From the NCBI RefSeq assembly GCF_030867145.1, contig NC_134416.1, positions 22,573,514-22,637,513 of the forward strand: a stretch of 64,000 nucleotides of DNA. The letters run 5' to 3'. A program made the translations under genes and the position numbers. The notes beneath the pieces were generated by a model. That model was not told the origin of the DNA and did no database searches. It saw nothing but the letters and a program-made list of their open reading frames with translations. This document shows, one piece after another, positions 1-12,866 of this stretch (positions are counted from its first letter, which is position 1; every line of letters starts with the position of its first letter). This stretch comes from Opisthocomus hoazin. Its lineage: Eukaryota; Chordata; Aves; Opisthocomiformes; Opisthocomidae.

Positions 1-599
1 TTAATCCCAGAACAGAGACAGTGATCCCCTCATTCTTAGTGCTGACACCAGACATGACAGTGTTCCCAGACCCCCCCTGAAGGTCTGTTCTAAACAGAAG
101 GACATTAATAGATAATGACTGGGAACTGAGCACAAAAATACCTTTTAAAAAATTAACCAAACCCGGATTTCCTTGGATGTATGAGCAATAAGAAGAAATC
201 ACCTAGCACCTTTTTAGAAAATGCATCTAAAAATTTCTCATTCACAGTCTGCTTCTGGCTTTACACTCCACGACGAGGGCCACTATTTACTTGTGATGAC
301 GAGGGGTCTCTACTCTGGCCGAAGCTGCCAGCAACTGACAGCACTTCACTTTTAGCAGTTTGAGACACTCTGTTCAGTATCTCTAACCCAAGTTCTGCAC
401 TTCCAGAAGAACAAGACCCTTGCCAACAAATTGAGAACTGAGCAGTCCCAGGGAAGGGGGACTAAAGGAGCTGTTAACTTCCCACTATTTCCAGTGCAGG
501 TCTGTGTCACCCTGTTTACATCATGCATCATTCATCTGCTGTGATGAAATGCAAGCCTGCGTTTTAAAAAAAGATCTCTGTAATACTGAGGATACTATA
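1..599. other. Upstream flank of ABRA, no gene seen
   Basis: Non-coding flank 5' of ABRA. I see no exon with splice signals and no recognisable repeat. A distal part of the ABRA promoter could lie here, but no specific element can be supported. Confidence 0.5.
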
Positions 600-745
600 T
601 CTTTGTGAGAAGTGTTTCACATATTTTCCATGGGCACAACCTGCTCCTGCTTCTATTTAAATCTCCATAGCTCTCTTCGAGGGACACTATTCGCTTCAGG
701 AAGTTCATTCAGAAGGTGCTTAGCATAAGAAGCAGAAAAGCCAGC
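600..745 (+). promoter_or_regulatory. ABRA: Probable ABRA core promoter and 5'UTR
   Basis: A TATA-like TATTTAAA lies at 654-661, about 85 bases before the chosen ATG at 746. That spacing would put a start site near 685 and give a short 5'UTR. Mammalian ABRA is driven by MEF2 and SRF. The element CTATTTAAAT at 653-662 resembles but does not match a MEF2 site, and I saw no perfect CArG box nearby. The start site is inferred. Confidence 0.45.
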
Positions 746-1497
746 ATGGCAGCAGGCAGCGACATGGCTCTTGAAGAAAAGCCGAGCACTACTCCTGTGA
801 AAAGGGCTGTCCACAAGATCCGAATGGCCAGCCTAGTCTTCAGCTTGGCACGAGGCTGGCAGCAGTGGGTATCTGACCACCACATAAAGCAAGCCCAAGA
901 GCCCCCTGGATGGGTCCCCTCTGCAGAAGATTCCTCAGCTCAGCCTGTACAAGAAAGATCCTTTGAAAAATGGCCAATTCCATCTGTCAAGAGGGACCAA
1001 GAAAAAGATGATGAAAAATCCTCAGCAAAGGAATCGGTGTCAATACGAGATGCTGAAAAAAATTCAAGGGAATCAGATGAAGCCCTCAAAAAGTTTGGCA
1101 TTAAAAGCAAAGAAGTGACCAAAACAGTTGTAAGCAAAGCCTATGAACGAGGAGGTGATGTTAGCCTCCTCAGTGGAAGATATGAGAATAACAATAGCAG
1201 CTCCGAGATGACCAAGCTCAAAGAAGAATCGAGCGCTATTGACAAAATTCTTAGTGACAAATTATCTCCAACCATAAGGAGAAAGTGTTCAAACGTGGTA
1301 TCAGAGCTGACCAAGGGCTGGAAACAGATGGAACAAGAGGACAAAGATGGGGCTAAGGAAGAAGTGCTGCTTAAGTGTCATGATGACAGCCTGGATGCAG
1401 AGGACAGTGGCTATGGGGAAGCAGAGGACAAACTGAAGCAAGAAGACAGTGACCAAGAGACGATGGCTGTGAGGATTAAACGACCTGTACCATCTTT
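746..1497 (+). CDS. ABRA: ABRA coding exon 1
   Basis: This exon holds 250 codons plus two bases. It ends CCA TCT TT and is followed by the donor GTAAGT at 1498-1503; reading through would give TTG then a stop. It carries the N-terminal Trp motif, the acidic and serine-rich disordered middle, the conserved TVVSK/YERGGDVS block and the AEDSGYGEAED segment, which matches the TEDSGYGGEAEE segment recalled from human ABRA. Confidence 0.96.
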
Positions 1498-4400
1498 GTA
1501 AGTAATAGATCTTTATTCCATTATCACAAGTGATCAGCAGACCCTGAGAGAGGTACAGGTTTCCATGAGGAAGATGGGGGGGAAAAACAGTAGGAAATGG
1601 TCAAAGACTAACTATTACTCTTGAAGAAAATGTAATTAAAAAAAAAAATCCAGGAAACCTTTCACTATCTCGCTGCGCGTAAGTAGTTAGTCAACAACAT
1701 CTGACTATAGCCTCCGGTTTTATGTGCTATATACATAACAGACACAGGAAGTTATTTTCGGGAAATGTTAATTACATTAAATTTTTACACTGAATTTACT
1801 GGTTCATCAAAATCACTACTTACATCTTAATACTTTAGTCCATGTTTCAGAATAACAATTTTTACCTCTTCAAGAGCCCACAGCTATTCATGTATTTCAG
1901 CAAATGTAAAGTCTAAAGCAAGATACTTGACAAATAACATTTCCAAATACTTCTTCGTTATTTTGCTTAGTAGACATTGTAAATATTCTCAGAAGTAATT
2001 TGCAGAGAATGTCCAAAATAGACATTGCAGGGGTTACTTTTAAGTACATCTTAACAAAAGCTGGGTTCACTGCTTCTCTTTGGAAGCTTTCCATGGATTT
2101 GGAATTCATTTAGTCAAAGAATGGGAACTTTCACAGGAGCTGGGACTCAAACACACATTAGAAAGCATCTAGCTTGCCTCAACATCTGCAGGATCGATTT
2201 GAATCATGCCACGTTATAAATCGTTTGACAAAAAGAACATTTGAATCATCAATAGATTCTTCAAATTCCAGGTCTCTCTTTGGGTACGCTGTCATAAGGG
2301 GCCGGGAGGGGGGAAGCGCATCCATTGAATACGTCATGGAAGCAGAAGTTCCTGACATACAGACTTCCTTACACCTGTAAATTGTGTAAAGGAAACAGAA
2401 TCTGTCACTTACCTATGGAGTTATTACAGGTTCTACTTAAAATTTTGGATTACTTAGCAACTTCATAGCATCAGACAGCTTTGAGGAACACTTCTTTAAG
2501 AAAGAGGCTCATGTTTGAAGACTACTACACAACAGCAGGTGCATATTAAACCCGGAGCCCAGGAAGTAAATAAGTAGTGTTCAGCCATAGACATGCAATC
2601 CTTGGGAAGAGCAGAGGAACAGCAGAATGTGGTAGAAATTATTCAGTTCCCTTTCCCAGACACCTCCAGCAGAACCACCTTTCCAGAAGACAGCTACAAA
2701 CAGTTGCCCTGTGGCCAGAGTTGCCGATGGGCAGATGCAAAAACTAATTCATTGCTCTTATGTTGGTAAAAGATAAAAAGATCTACAGGTCCAGTGCTGC
2801 AAGATGGGAAACTGCAGGCAGCCTTTATAGACGCACCACAGTTTGCTGCAGCCCTCTGTTTTACAAACTTGGTAATGCCCCAGCACAAAGACAGCAGACA
2901 GGAACGTGTGGTTGGACCTGAACTGAATCACAGAATCATAGGTTGAAAAAGACCTCTAAGATCATCGAGTCCAACCATCAATCTGTTTCAGCATATAACC
3001 TCACGTCGAGCTGTAAAATTGCAATGAGGGCGAGCACAGCGTTTGGGGCCAGGGTGCCTGGAGCCATGGCCAAAGCGCAGCCCACGCGCTGCCCACTGGC
3101 TTCGCTGGGCAGGGAGGACAGCCGGAGAAACCGAGGCAAGGAGGGAGAAGGCTGGCACTAGCACATGGGTTCCCACCGGGAGCCGGTCTGTGGCGGGGCC
3201 TGAGTCTCCACTGCTTCCACTCTGCATCCATCACCCGCACGCACGAGCTGAGCAGGAGGCAGTTTGAGACTAGAAGGCAGGGTTTTCACCCTCCCAGTTA
3301 GTCTGCGTGTAAAGCATGAGCAAGGCAGCAGGAATCGGAGGCTCAGGGCCAGTGTGTTCACACCGTATCCTCATCGTCATTTCAGAAGTGAAAAAATGCT
3401 GGGACCAGCACTGATGAAAACAGCAAAACAGACTTTGCGATCCCTCTGCAGACAGGCAGGCAGGTTGTACCATTCCCACTGCTCAGGTGTTACACCTTAC
3501 TAGTGACGAGCATTTACCGTGCCCAGCATGAGACTGTGGCTAACATAGTCTTGGATTTCAATCATACGGCACTTTTTAGCACAGGTATCTGAACACGCAG
3601 ACCTATTTTAACTACTCAGAACGGGGATTAGGACGATGCTTTGCTGTACACCTGACGAGTCATCTCCCACAAGGAGCAAATGGTTAATAGGCAGAGTGAA
3701 AAAAGCTCTCCATTAACCTAGAGCTTGAAAGTTTGTGACCCCTGCTTTTGGGATAGACCCTGTGCACTGTCCTTTGACAGCAGTTAGGAGCTCAAAACAA
3801 AGATTTCACACATACAGTGGGAAAAGAGGGTAAATTTTCAGCAGATATTATCTGTAAATAACCTCAATTAAAACCAATTGCTCACTTTAAATATGCTATA
3901 GTAGAAACAAAACAGCTATCTTTCTGTTAAATTTTACTTCTGTTTTCCTCAGGTATCTAATTTTAGTGCTGCTACCTAGGAAAAAAATGACTAGTCAGAT
4001 TTACTGAGGTGCAAATGATTGAAATAACACGCTCTATGTTACTTACAGTGATCTCCTCCACTAAAATCCGACACAAAAGTCATTTTCTGCACCTACAATG
4101 CTGTTATCAGGATTGGATTTTTTTTAGCTAGTCTTTCTTTTTAATTTATTTTATAGCCTTAGAATACATTATTTCAGCCTGCTACTTTTATGAGTCTTTC
4201 AGCATGGCTCAATCTTCTTCAAAAAGGCCATAAGTACACAGTTGTTAAAGCAAATCTCCCATTTTCCTCTCTATATTCCAGGAAAAAAAAAAATCAGTAC
4301 TAGTATCTTTTTTTTCCTTCCATCAGCACCTTCATCATTTTGAGCTTCAATATTTACCAGAATAAAGTTGCTTCCTCAGCAGAAGGCACATTAACTCCTA

Positions 4401-7400
4401 CGGACCTAAGAAATACTGTTTCATTCCTGCTTAAGAGACAAAGGGGTGCAACAGTGACATGAAACCCAAAACATTAAAAAGGGATCCATGTTTTTGCCCT
4501 ACAGAACAGATCAGAAGGAACATGGAACATGCACTTTGTCCTCCTAGAAGTTCAGAACGCATTTAGGGTGATCATTTTAGTCAACAGGTTAACTTATTTG
4601 ATTGCTACAGGTGAAGTACAGTGGGTTAACACCCACAGCCTTCACTTTGGATGCACCATCCATTGTGTAGGTGCTGCACACACACCAAAAAAATGCCTCT
4701 ATGTGTATATACTTTAGTGTATTAACTTGTCATTAAGCTAAACAATGGGGAAAATTGCACTTTGGCCAACAGAAATGGTTAAATTAGAAGATGAGTTAAA
4801 TAAAAGATAGTAATAGTAATGTTTTTCCAAACCCACAAGGGGTATGATAAAAGCAAAAGATGGTGTTTTTCTCAAACACTGAGAAGAGGATTAGGACAAG
4901 GAAGGTGATAATAATATTCAGCTAGAAAAGAGAATTACAAGTTTCAGTAGGAAATGGAGAGAGAATACTTACTAGACTGTTAAATAAAAAAAGCATAACT
5001 CTGTAAAGGCTTTGTTACTTATCTCACTCACTACCTTCTTTCCACCCAACCTGGGGAGCTGAAGCTCCAGGACTTTCCTGGGGGTGGTGGCCCTTGGAGC
5101 GAAGGGGGTGCAGCTGGCTGTGGCTGAGGGACAAGTCCTCCAGGATGGGATCTGCTCATCAGCTCCACTAACACTGCTGGTATCGCTTCCAGGCACTGTT
5201 GATTCACTTAGGGTTTGGTTTTCTTTTTTCCCCTTCACTGACATGTGAAGAGCTGGGGAAGCAGTCAATTGAGCTTCAGCTAGAGTTAGGGCTGTGCTGG
5301 CAAAGGGTTTCTATGGCTTTTGAGAGATGTGTAGGTTTCAGGCAACAAATTGTGTTGCACAAGCACACCTTGTGCCCACAGTTCCTCTGGGCAATGAGCC
5401 CACAATTGAGTGCAAGGGACAAAGGATCATGGTTTTCCCTTTCTCTCTCTGACAACAGCTTATATACAGGAGGATTTGGTTTATCGTTGGGAAGCAAAAC
5501 CATCTACCTTTACCCCACTGACGTATTTTAACGCTTTTCTGCCAACACCTACCTGTTAATCACTTACCTGCATCAAACCACAGGTACATCCATGTTGCCT
5601 ACTCTCAGCATGCTCGCAGTCACCCCACAGAAGAAAGTTGCATTTACTTGGCAACACTTCTGTGCTCAAGTCTTCTGATGCTTTTCACCAAATTGATGGG
5701 GAAGAGTATTTTGGAGCTTTTAAAATACAGTTTCTCACCACAGCTAAGCCAAGCTAATGGCAGCTCCACAGCTAAAAGAATGCTCCTGCTCTTCTCCTAC
5801 TCCTTCTTCTATCCCTGGCACCAATGTCTGCACTTCTCGCTTTAACACTACAGTGCTGCCCAGCACTAGCATCCTTCTTGTCCACAGACCTGAATTGGGG
5901 ACATCTATATCACTCCTATTCTCTCTTTCAAAAGGCTTAGTAGAAAACCATGGAATAGCCAAACAGCAGGGAAACAACATTTTCTGCAGGTTTGCAGTCC
6001 TCTGTACTGTTTTGCTAACTGTATTTTGTTTCCCTAGTGTTACTGTTAATATTCAGCTGACATTACTGGGGAGCTTTGGGAGCAACCTTCTGGGGAATAA
6101 AAATACTAGAAAACAAATTACTTTGGTACAACCACAGCACAACATATTCTCTAGACAAGCTCTGTACAGACACAATGACAGGATATGGACAGCACAAGGA
6201 CTATCTATAGCTCCTCCACAACATGCGAGATTGGCCACTAGAGGAAAGCGTATCAACAGTTTGTCTGCCTGGAGTCATCCAGCAATATGATGTTACTATG
6301 CACACGCACAAAAAAACCCCTTAGTAAGACATCTGAAAGTCTTTTGTCATCCTCTGACCTTGACGTAAATCTCAGTAGCCCTAAGATTTTTCAGGCTTGT
6401 ACTCTGCCAGTAACAATGCGAATCTTGGACTTCAATATTTGTTCAGAACCATACTTCAAATATGTAAGCATAGGCAGAGCTACTGCATTCTTATTAGCTT
6501 TTTGTTGTTGTTTTAAACATAAACATCTATTACAGGGTACAGGTTTTTCTAGACACTCTCCTCTGTTTCAGTCAAGAGTAGCTGAGGATCCAGACCACGT
6601 GCTTGGAGTTACTGTCATCTGTAACAGCAGGGCAGGCAGGTTTCAGGCCCTTCTGGGCAGGCGGAGACAGTGAGCTGCGTGACGGACCAAAGGTACAGAA
6701 AGCGCAGACAATCAGCAACATGCTGCTTCACTCCCGTACAGAATTAGGTCATTCTGGGCAAAAGTTTGCCAAAATGGGCTCAAGTCTGGGCTGGAGGGTG
6801 GTCACATAGATAAAAGCTCTGACCAGCACATTTGCTGTTGAGTGCAAACTGGAAGATGGACTCCAAGCCCTCGAAGAAGTAATTTAGCCGTAGTGAACTC
6901 ATGCCACCTGGTGGCCAGCATCTCGGCTGGAAAAACAGAGCAACCCAGTGAAGAGAAATGAGTGGCAGAACCGTGTAACTAAACGACGAAACACGAAGCT
7001 CAAACGCCCTTTTTGTTTCTCTCAGCGCAAGCAGGTTCAGCGAAGAGGCACGCACCAAAGCCCACAGGAGATACAGCCCCATCAGCAGCCTGAAGGACAG
7101 ATGGCAAGAATGGGCTGACCAGCACATCATCACACAGAAGCTGAACCCCTTCAGCGAGGAGTTTGACCACGAGCTGGCCATGTCCACGCGCCTGCACAGA
7201 GGAGACGAAGGCTACGGCCGTCCAAAGGAAGGAACCAAAACTGCGGAAAGGGCCAAGAGAGCCGAGGCCCACATCCACCGGGAGATCAGGGACATGTGCT
7301 TCATCATCGAATCAATGGCTAAGCCACGGCCCGACGGCAAGATCCAAGTCACTTTCGGGGAACTCTTCGAGAGATACGTTCGTATTTCCGACAAGGTTGT

Positions 7401-7503
7401 TGGGATTCTCATGAGAGCCAGGAAACACGGGCTGGTGGACTTTGAGGGAGAAATGTTGTGGCAAGGAAGGGATGATAACGTCATAATTACTTTATTAAAA
7501 TAA
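746..7503 (+). CDS. ABRA: ABRA (STARS), actin-binding Rho-activating protein, complete, two coding exons
   Basis: Joining 746-1497 to 7026-7503 gives 409 codons plus TAA, slightly longer than the roughly 380 residues of mammalian ABRA. The family binds actin in striated muscle and promotes Rho-dependent, MRTF/SRF-driven transcription. Visible parts in order: N-terminal block with LARGWQQW (Trp38, Trp41); acidic and serine-rich middle; conserved TVVSKAYERGGDVS block near residues 127-140; SELTKGWKQMEQ (Trp192); LKDRWQEWADQH (Trp277, Trp280); and a C-terminal Costars-type domain from about residue 300 to the terminal ITLLK. The ATG at 746 was chosen because it has A at -3 and G at +4 and is the first ATG of the frame; the ATG at 764 (residue 7) is a possible alternative. 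Splicing is GT-AG and the junction codon TT|C keeps the frame. Identification rests on recalled mammalian protein sequence and is near certain. Confidence 0.97.
1498..7025 (+). other. ABRA: ABRA intron 1
   Basis: Single GT-AG intron of about 5.5 kb. It contains a short CR1 3'-end fragment at 2925-2984, a GC- and CpG-richer stretch near 3020-3260, and otherwise A/T-rich sequence. Short open frames here (for example at 4972-5268 and 5757-6290) have no recognisable similarity and look like chance. Confidence 0.85.
2925..2984 (-). mobile_element. CR1 LINE 3'-end fragment
   Basis: GAATCACAGAATCATAGGTTG followed by GACCTCTAAGATCATCGAGTCCAACC is the reverse complement of a CR1 3' end (GGTTGGACTCGATGATCTTAGAGGTC...). 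Only about 60 bases remain. It matches the subfamily of the 44697-45262 copy better than the other copies in the window. Confidence 0.75.
7026..7503 (+). CDS. ABRA: ABRA coding exon 2, Costars domain
   Basis: The acceptor is a pyrimidine-rich tract ending TCTCAG at 7020-7025. The exon's first base completes codon 251, then 158 codons run to TAA at 7501-7503. It encodes the second actin-binding part: SRFSEEAR, LKDRWQEW, NPFSEEFDHELAMSTRL, GDEGYGRPKEGTKTAERAK, and the Costars core with VTFGELFERYVRISDKVVG and RARKHGLVDFEGEMLWQG. It is almost unchanged from mammals. Confidence 0.97.
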
Positions 7504-7580
7504 GCATGCTGTAATCAGAACAATTTGTTTTGGAAAACCTTTCTCCACTTCTCCCTTACCATTAGCGTTTGCACAGTTCG

Positions 7581-7586
7581 AATAAA
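7581..7586 (+). terminator. ABRA: ABRA poly(A) signal AATAAA
   Basis: A canonical AATAAA lies 78 bases after the ABRA stop codon, which would give a short 3'UTR ending near 7600. Use of this site is inferred; no other canonical signal is closer. Confidence 0.7.
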
Positions 7587-9797
7587 AGATTCCTCCCATT
7601 CACCCACACAGAAAAGACATTAAGCATTTTTCTAAATATGTATTTTATAACTACTGCATGATAACGCAAGCATCCAAATGTATTTTTCTCTGTACCAGGG
7701 GGGCTTGCAGGACAGTTAATTACGACGAGAAAAATCTATACTGAATATAAGCAGCTGATTATAAAAGCCCATAGCAACATAAACAGCTACAAATTAAATC
7801 CAATTTTTATTTGTTCCTACATTCAAGATCTTCCAACTATTTAAACTGGGTTATCAGGAATATAAACCATCCCAGACCAGAAGTAGGACGACAATATAAA
7901 CTAAGACCAAGTTTTTGATCTGTGAAAGTGGTCTTGTGCATGTAATTCCTAATTAATTTATTTAAATACATGTAAAAATACTTTTACCTGAATACAGAAT
8001 CAAGGATATCACATTTGTTTCCTTTACAAGCAGGATATGCAAATACTACTGCAGTATTATCTTGTGGCAACTACTGATACAACTTTCTCTTACATATCAC
8101 ATAGAAACTAAGACAAAATCCTTCTTTTTATAAACAAGGTTTTATACTTAATGTATTTCTACAACTAATTTATTAGTTTAATATTTAGAGTTATGGATGT
8201 TGGAGAGAAAACACTCAATAGAATGTAAGGCACAAAAAAGTTTTGAATAGATAGCCACATAGGAAATACCTCCTGTGCAATGTATCATCTGATTATCTAC
8301 GTAAATACGGTTCTTACAAATACAGGGAAAAATAGCATGTAACACATAAAAGAGTCAGTTGTACTGTTCGTTGTGTATAGCAAAAAAGTGATTACAGTCA
8401 GCATCTTCCATGGAAACGTATCTCTGTGACAAAAGACACAGAAACAGTGTTTATAACTAAAATCAACTAACTAAGGAAAATGGTGTTTCACCTCACACAG
8501 AAACACTGGCCTTATTTCACAGCACTTGCCATTCAAACCATTCTGATGTCACTGAAGTAACATTGCAGATCAGCTGATGCTGAAGAGGACTAAATGCTAA
8601 TGAACTAATAATTCTAAGTCTTAAAATTGTATGTATTATGCACAAATCTGAGACCTTTAAGGTCTATAATGCTCACTGGATTAGACAGATCACTTTCTCT
8701 AAACTACTACTGTAAAAAAAGCTATCCTAGTAAAAATGTGCTTCCCATGAAAAACGTCTGTTTCAGAGCAAGACCCCTGGGCAAGTAATTTGCATAATGA
8801 CAAAGTGTTTTTTTTTTCTCCATAACATTCTTTCAAACTGAAAGAGCAAATATCTTCTTACAGAAGAAAAGGTATGAACGTCTTGTCTCTGTGATGAAAT
8901 AAGTATTGCTGTCTTATTCTGAGAGTACAGGTACTCCAGTTTGAAGCTCTAATGAACAAGTGATTCAAATATTTTATAAGTTAGTGGTACAAGAACTGAT
9001 TACTATGTCTATTGTAAGTGTGTAAATCATTAATATTTTAGGCACAGTTATATGTTGTGAATGCAAGGAAGAAAACTAATTACAAGATGGGTTCAATGGA
9101 ACTTACTTAACAATGTTTTCTTGAGACCTCTCACACCACTCAAGCTGATCTGCCAAACTCACCTCTAAGTGTAATACTAACATATCATATATATTTACTT
9201 GCATATTCTTACCTTATTGTTTATGTCTTTATATAATGACCTTTACAGTTGTCTAAATTGTTGTGAGGAAATTTGGTTGTCAAAGGAATATATGAACTAT
9301 AAATAAAACCTTAATTGACTATTTCTTGCGTTATTCCTCCCACATGCTAGAAAAGAAATACATGTACATATTCTGTGAAGTAAAACATCAGTAAGTTGTT
9401 TCAAAATACAACTACATTCTCCTTTTCACAGGCAGTTAAAATGCTTCCCTGTGAAGGTTTCTCCGTCCAAATAATCAGAACAAGATTTCAGAGTACACGA
9501 AAATGAAGCAGTCCTTACACCAAACACCCGTACAAAGAGTACACAGTAAAGGCATGTATTACGTGAATTATGTATTTCTGCTCACAAGAACTCTCATACT
9601 ACCACAGGACAACACAGCAGAGATACAGTTCACCACAAATTTGTTTCGTGTCATGTTCATGTGTGGCTTCAAGCCCAAGAGCACCACACCATTGCTTGAG
9701 GAATCATATACATCTACTTTCACTCACTGACCTGAGACAGCAGGAGCAATACATTTTGTACCGAAACACTTGAACCATAATATCACTAAGAGGTACA

Positions 9798-10452
9798 CTG
9801 TGAATGACAAGTTGACCATGAGCCAGCAGTGTGCCCTGGTTGCCAAGAAGGCTAATGGTATCCTGGGGTGCATCAAGAGGAGTGTGGCCAGCAGGTCAAG
9901 GGAGGTTCTCCTCCCCCTCTACACTGCCCTAGTGAGGCCCCATCTGGAGTACTCTGTCCAGTTCCGGGCTCCCCAGTTCAAGAAAGATGAGGAGCTGCTG
10001 GAGAGAGTCCAGCGGAGGGCTACAAGGATGGTGAGGGGACTGGAGTATCTCTCCTATGAGGAAAGACTGAGGGAGCTGGGCTTGTTTAGCCTCGAGAAGG
10101 CTGAGGGGACCTAATAAATGCTTATAAATTATATCTCAAGGGTGGGTGTCAGGAGGATGGGGCCAGACTCTTTTCAGTGATGCCCAGTGACAGGACAAGG
10201 GGCAACGGGCACAAACTGAAGCATAGGAAGTTCCAGCTGAACATGAGGAAGAACTTCTCCACTCTGAGGTTGATGGAGCCCTGGAACAGGTTGCCCAGGG
10301 AGGCTGTGTAGTCTCCATCTCTCTCTGGAGATATTCAAGACACACCTGGACAAGTTCCTGTGCACTCGGCTCTAGGTGACCCTGCCTCGGCAGGGGGGTT
10401 GGACTAGATGACCCACAGAGGTCCCTTCCAACTCCTATCATTCCGCGATTCT
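9798..10452 (+). mobile_element. CR1 LINE, 5'-truncated copy with 3' end
   Basis: This copy starts inside the reverse transcriptase frame ([48 protein letters not shown]) and runs to the 3'UTR (GGTTGGACTAGATGACCCACAGAGGTCCCTTCCAAC), ending in a decayed octamer. The frame stops early after LEKAEGT because bases are missing relative to the copy at 46671, so the copy is dead. Its start is a typical CR1 5' truncation. Confidence 0.92.
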
Positions 10453-12346
10453 TACAGCATGTAACAAGAGCTCGTGCTTTGACAGCAAGTCTATGCTATC
10501 TACTACTTCACCTTCAGAGAAACACCTGGAATCCAACCAGGTATGTAATGCTGAAGTAAAAAAAAACCACAAAATAAAACAATCAGAAAAACCTTCCTGG
10601 CTTAGGTCTTGAGCCAACAAAGTAGCCTGTAGAAACTGTAGAGTAAATCAAGTTTTTCCACCTCTTCCTACATGCTCGACAGGAACGCAGAAGTGCAGAA
10701 CGCCTCTTCTACTCCATCTTCCACTTGCTGAGCACTGCTTCTATCGAAGAAATTGTCACATGAAAGGAAGGCAGCAATTGTTGCCAACAATTTCCACTTA
10801 GGTGAGAGCCATCTCAGCCTCGCTGCATGCCTACTGACAAACCAGGCTGGGCTGACTGGATCACAAACAGAATTAGCACTGGCACTTTACTGCTCTTGCC
10901 CCACACGATGCAGGGAGGCAGACCCCTCACTTGGCCTGAACACTGCTGGCATTCCCAAATGCAGCCATCTTCCTCCGGGTTCATCAGGGCAAGTTCAGCA
11001 TTTACTTTAGAGGCAACAGCTGCTCCTGTCCCACTCCCAATGCCTGAAATTTAGGCATACCTGCACCTAAGTCAATGCTGAGATTCATTAAAGCTGTACC
11101 CACTCAAACATTCACAAGCAACAGATTACTGACATTTGACTTCTCCTGTATGCCCACCAGAAGTCACTGTGGGTAAGACTACACTTTAACAGTTTCATAT
11201 AACGCATATACTACTACTAGGGGATCACAAGAGGCGAGGACAGACCAAGACACAGGGCAAACTTCTCAGCTGAACTGTAATTCAGTGACAGAGGAGATGG
11301 GGAACCTTCCCATCTTCTCCTTTATGGGATGTGGCAGAGAGAAGGGAACCTCTGTAACTTCTACTCAAACGCATTCAGCACCAGAACAGACCAGTGGCAC
11401 TCTGCTTCTTGAAACTCAACATTTCATTTAGCTGATGTCTTCTTGCATATTGGAACACCCAGATATATGTGCCTTTATAGTTACCACACAGGATAAAAAC
11501 AAGATTATTGGTTTAGAGATACGTAGCATTAGACCAATTGACATCTGAACGGAAAAAAAACACCAGCCTTCAAGCTCACAAGCCCTTTTCAAATCTCACC
11601 TTGCCTTTAACTCCTTGGCCTTGGATCAGCTGTGTAACAATATAATCACTACTATACATCATAAATCTACAGCTCACTGCAGATAACTTCTTAAGCCTCC
11701 CATTCATAGTCATCTCAATGCAATATTAAAAACTTTATGCAACAAAAATATCTTGGTCCATTTTTCCCCTCAAAATATTTTATTTCCAATTGATTAATAA
11801 AACCACACCTGTGACTAATCATTTGTCCCATAGCATCCTCCATCATTTACTTCTGAGTAGGCAGTACCACGCAAAGCCTTCTAAACTCTGAAAAATATTT
11901 ACAGCTTTTGTGTAAGAGAAATATTAACTATTGACACAACTTAGGATGTATGGAAGTGATTAATGTAGGTTATGTTTCACAACATTTTTGCATAAAGATG
12001 TGCAACAAGTTTATCCATGCAAAGTAGCTGGAGAAAAATAAATCTGAACTCACTAAAAAACTGAACAAAAATTACTCCACAAATTACCCAGTCTAACTTT
12101 CCTACTATATCATACCTGTTACGTTCCTGTGAAACTATTGTGACCTCTGTCAAATTTAAATATTCTACTTAAATTCTATGTAGTAAGATGATAAAGGTAA
12201 GTAACTGCTTGATTTAAGCAGTCTTCGTAGACTTTATTTAAGACCTGCTTTCCTTTCTGACTTGCTTCAAAAATAAACCCCTTAACCTTCCAGGTACAGA
12301 GCGAGCAACTCTTAGTTACTCTCATGGTAGCTTACAGTTGCACTCC

Positions 12347-12424
12347 ACAGAATCACAGAATAGTAGGGGTTGGAAGGGACCTCTGTGAGTCATCTAGTCC
12401 AACCCTCCTGCCGAAGCAGGGTCC
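12347..12424 (-). mobile_element. CR1 LINE 3'-end fragment
   Basis: CACAGAATCACAGAATAG, then GGTTGGAAGGGACCTCTGTGAGTCATCTAGTCCAACCCTCCTGCCGAAGCAGG in sequence, is the reverse complement of the CR1 3' end seen at 47580-47666. About 78 bases remain. Confidence 0.88.
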
Positions 12425-12866
12425 CCCCCAATTGTCTAATTTGAAACAGATTTCCTTCTGATATGTAACATTTCCCTCATTTTCCTGTGTTGCTTTGGCA
12501 CAGGTGGTTTAGTTTGCTAAGAATGCAGAGTTCCTGACTCTGCCATAAAACTCGTCTCTTCTTCTGTCACAACTGTGAGGTGCATTTGCCATCTTCTGAA
12601 CGTACCTTTCACACTTCCGTGACAGCACGGAATTTGTATCAGAGGAAATTTTACTTTCACACCGTTATTTTGTCAGGTCTTACAACAGTTGCTGCAGTGG
12701 TTTGAAGCGAGCGGACCATTCACTGGATGTGTATCCCACCCACTGGAAATCATCTCCCTCCTCCATGGCAGTAATTCCTTCTTTCCAATGTTTCTGTACA
12801 GCCAAGGTTCAGTATTAAAGCTCATTTCTAAAACAAGGGAAGGCTACAGGAATAAAATCAGCTGTA

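Noticed and set aside
716-745. In-frame upstream extension of ABRA exon 1 beginning at 716
   Set aside because: The codon at 716 is GTG, not ATG; the first ATG of the frame is at 746 and has a good initiation context.
4972-5268. 98-codon - frame within the ABRA intron
   Set aside because: No recognised motif, no orthologue known to me in this place; probably chance in a slightly GC-richer stretch.
5757-6290. 177-codon + frame within the ABRA intron
   Set aside because: No similarity recognised and no convincing splice context; overlapping frames on both strands suggest chance.
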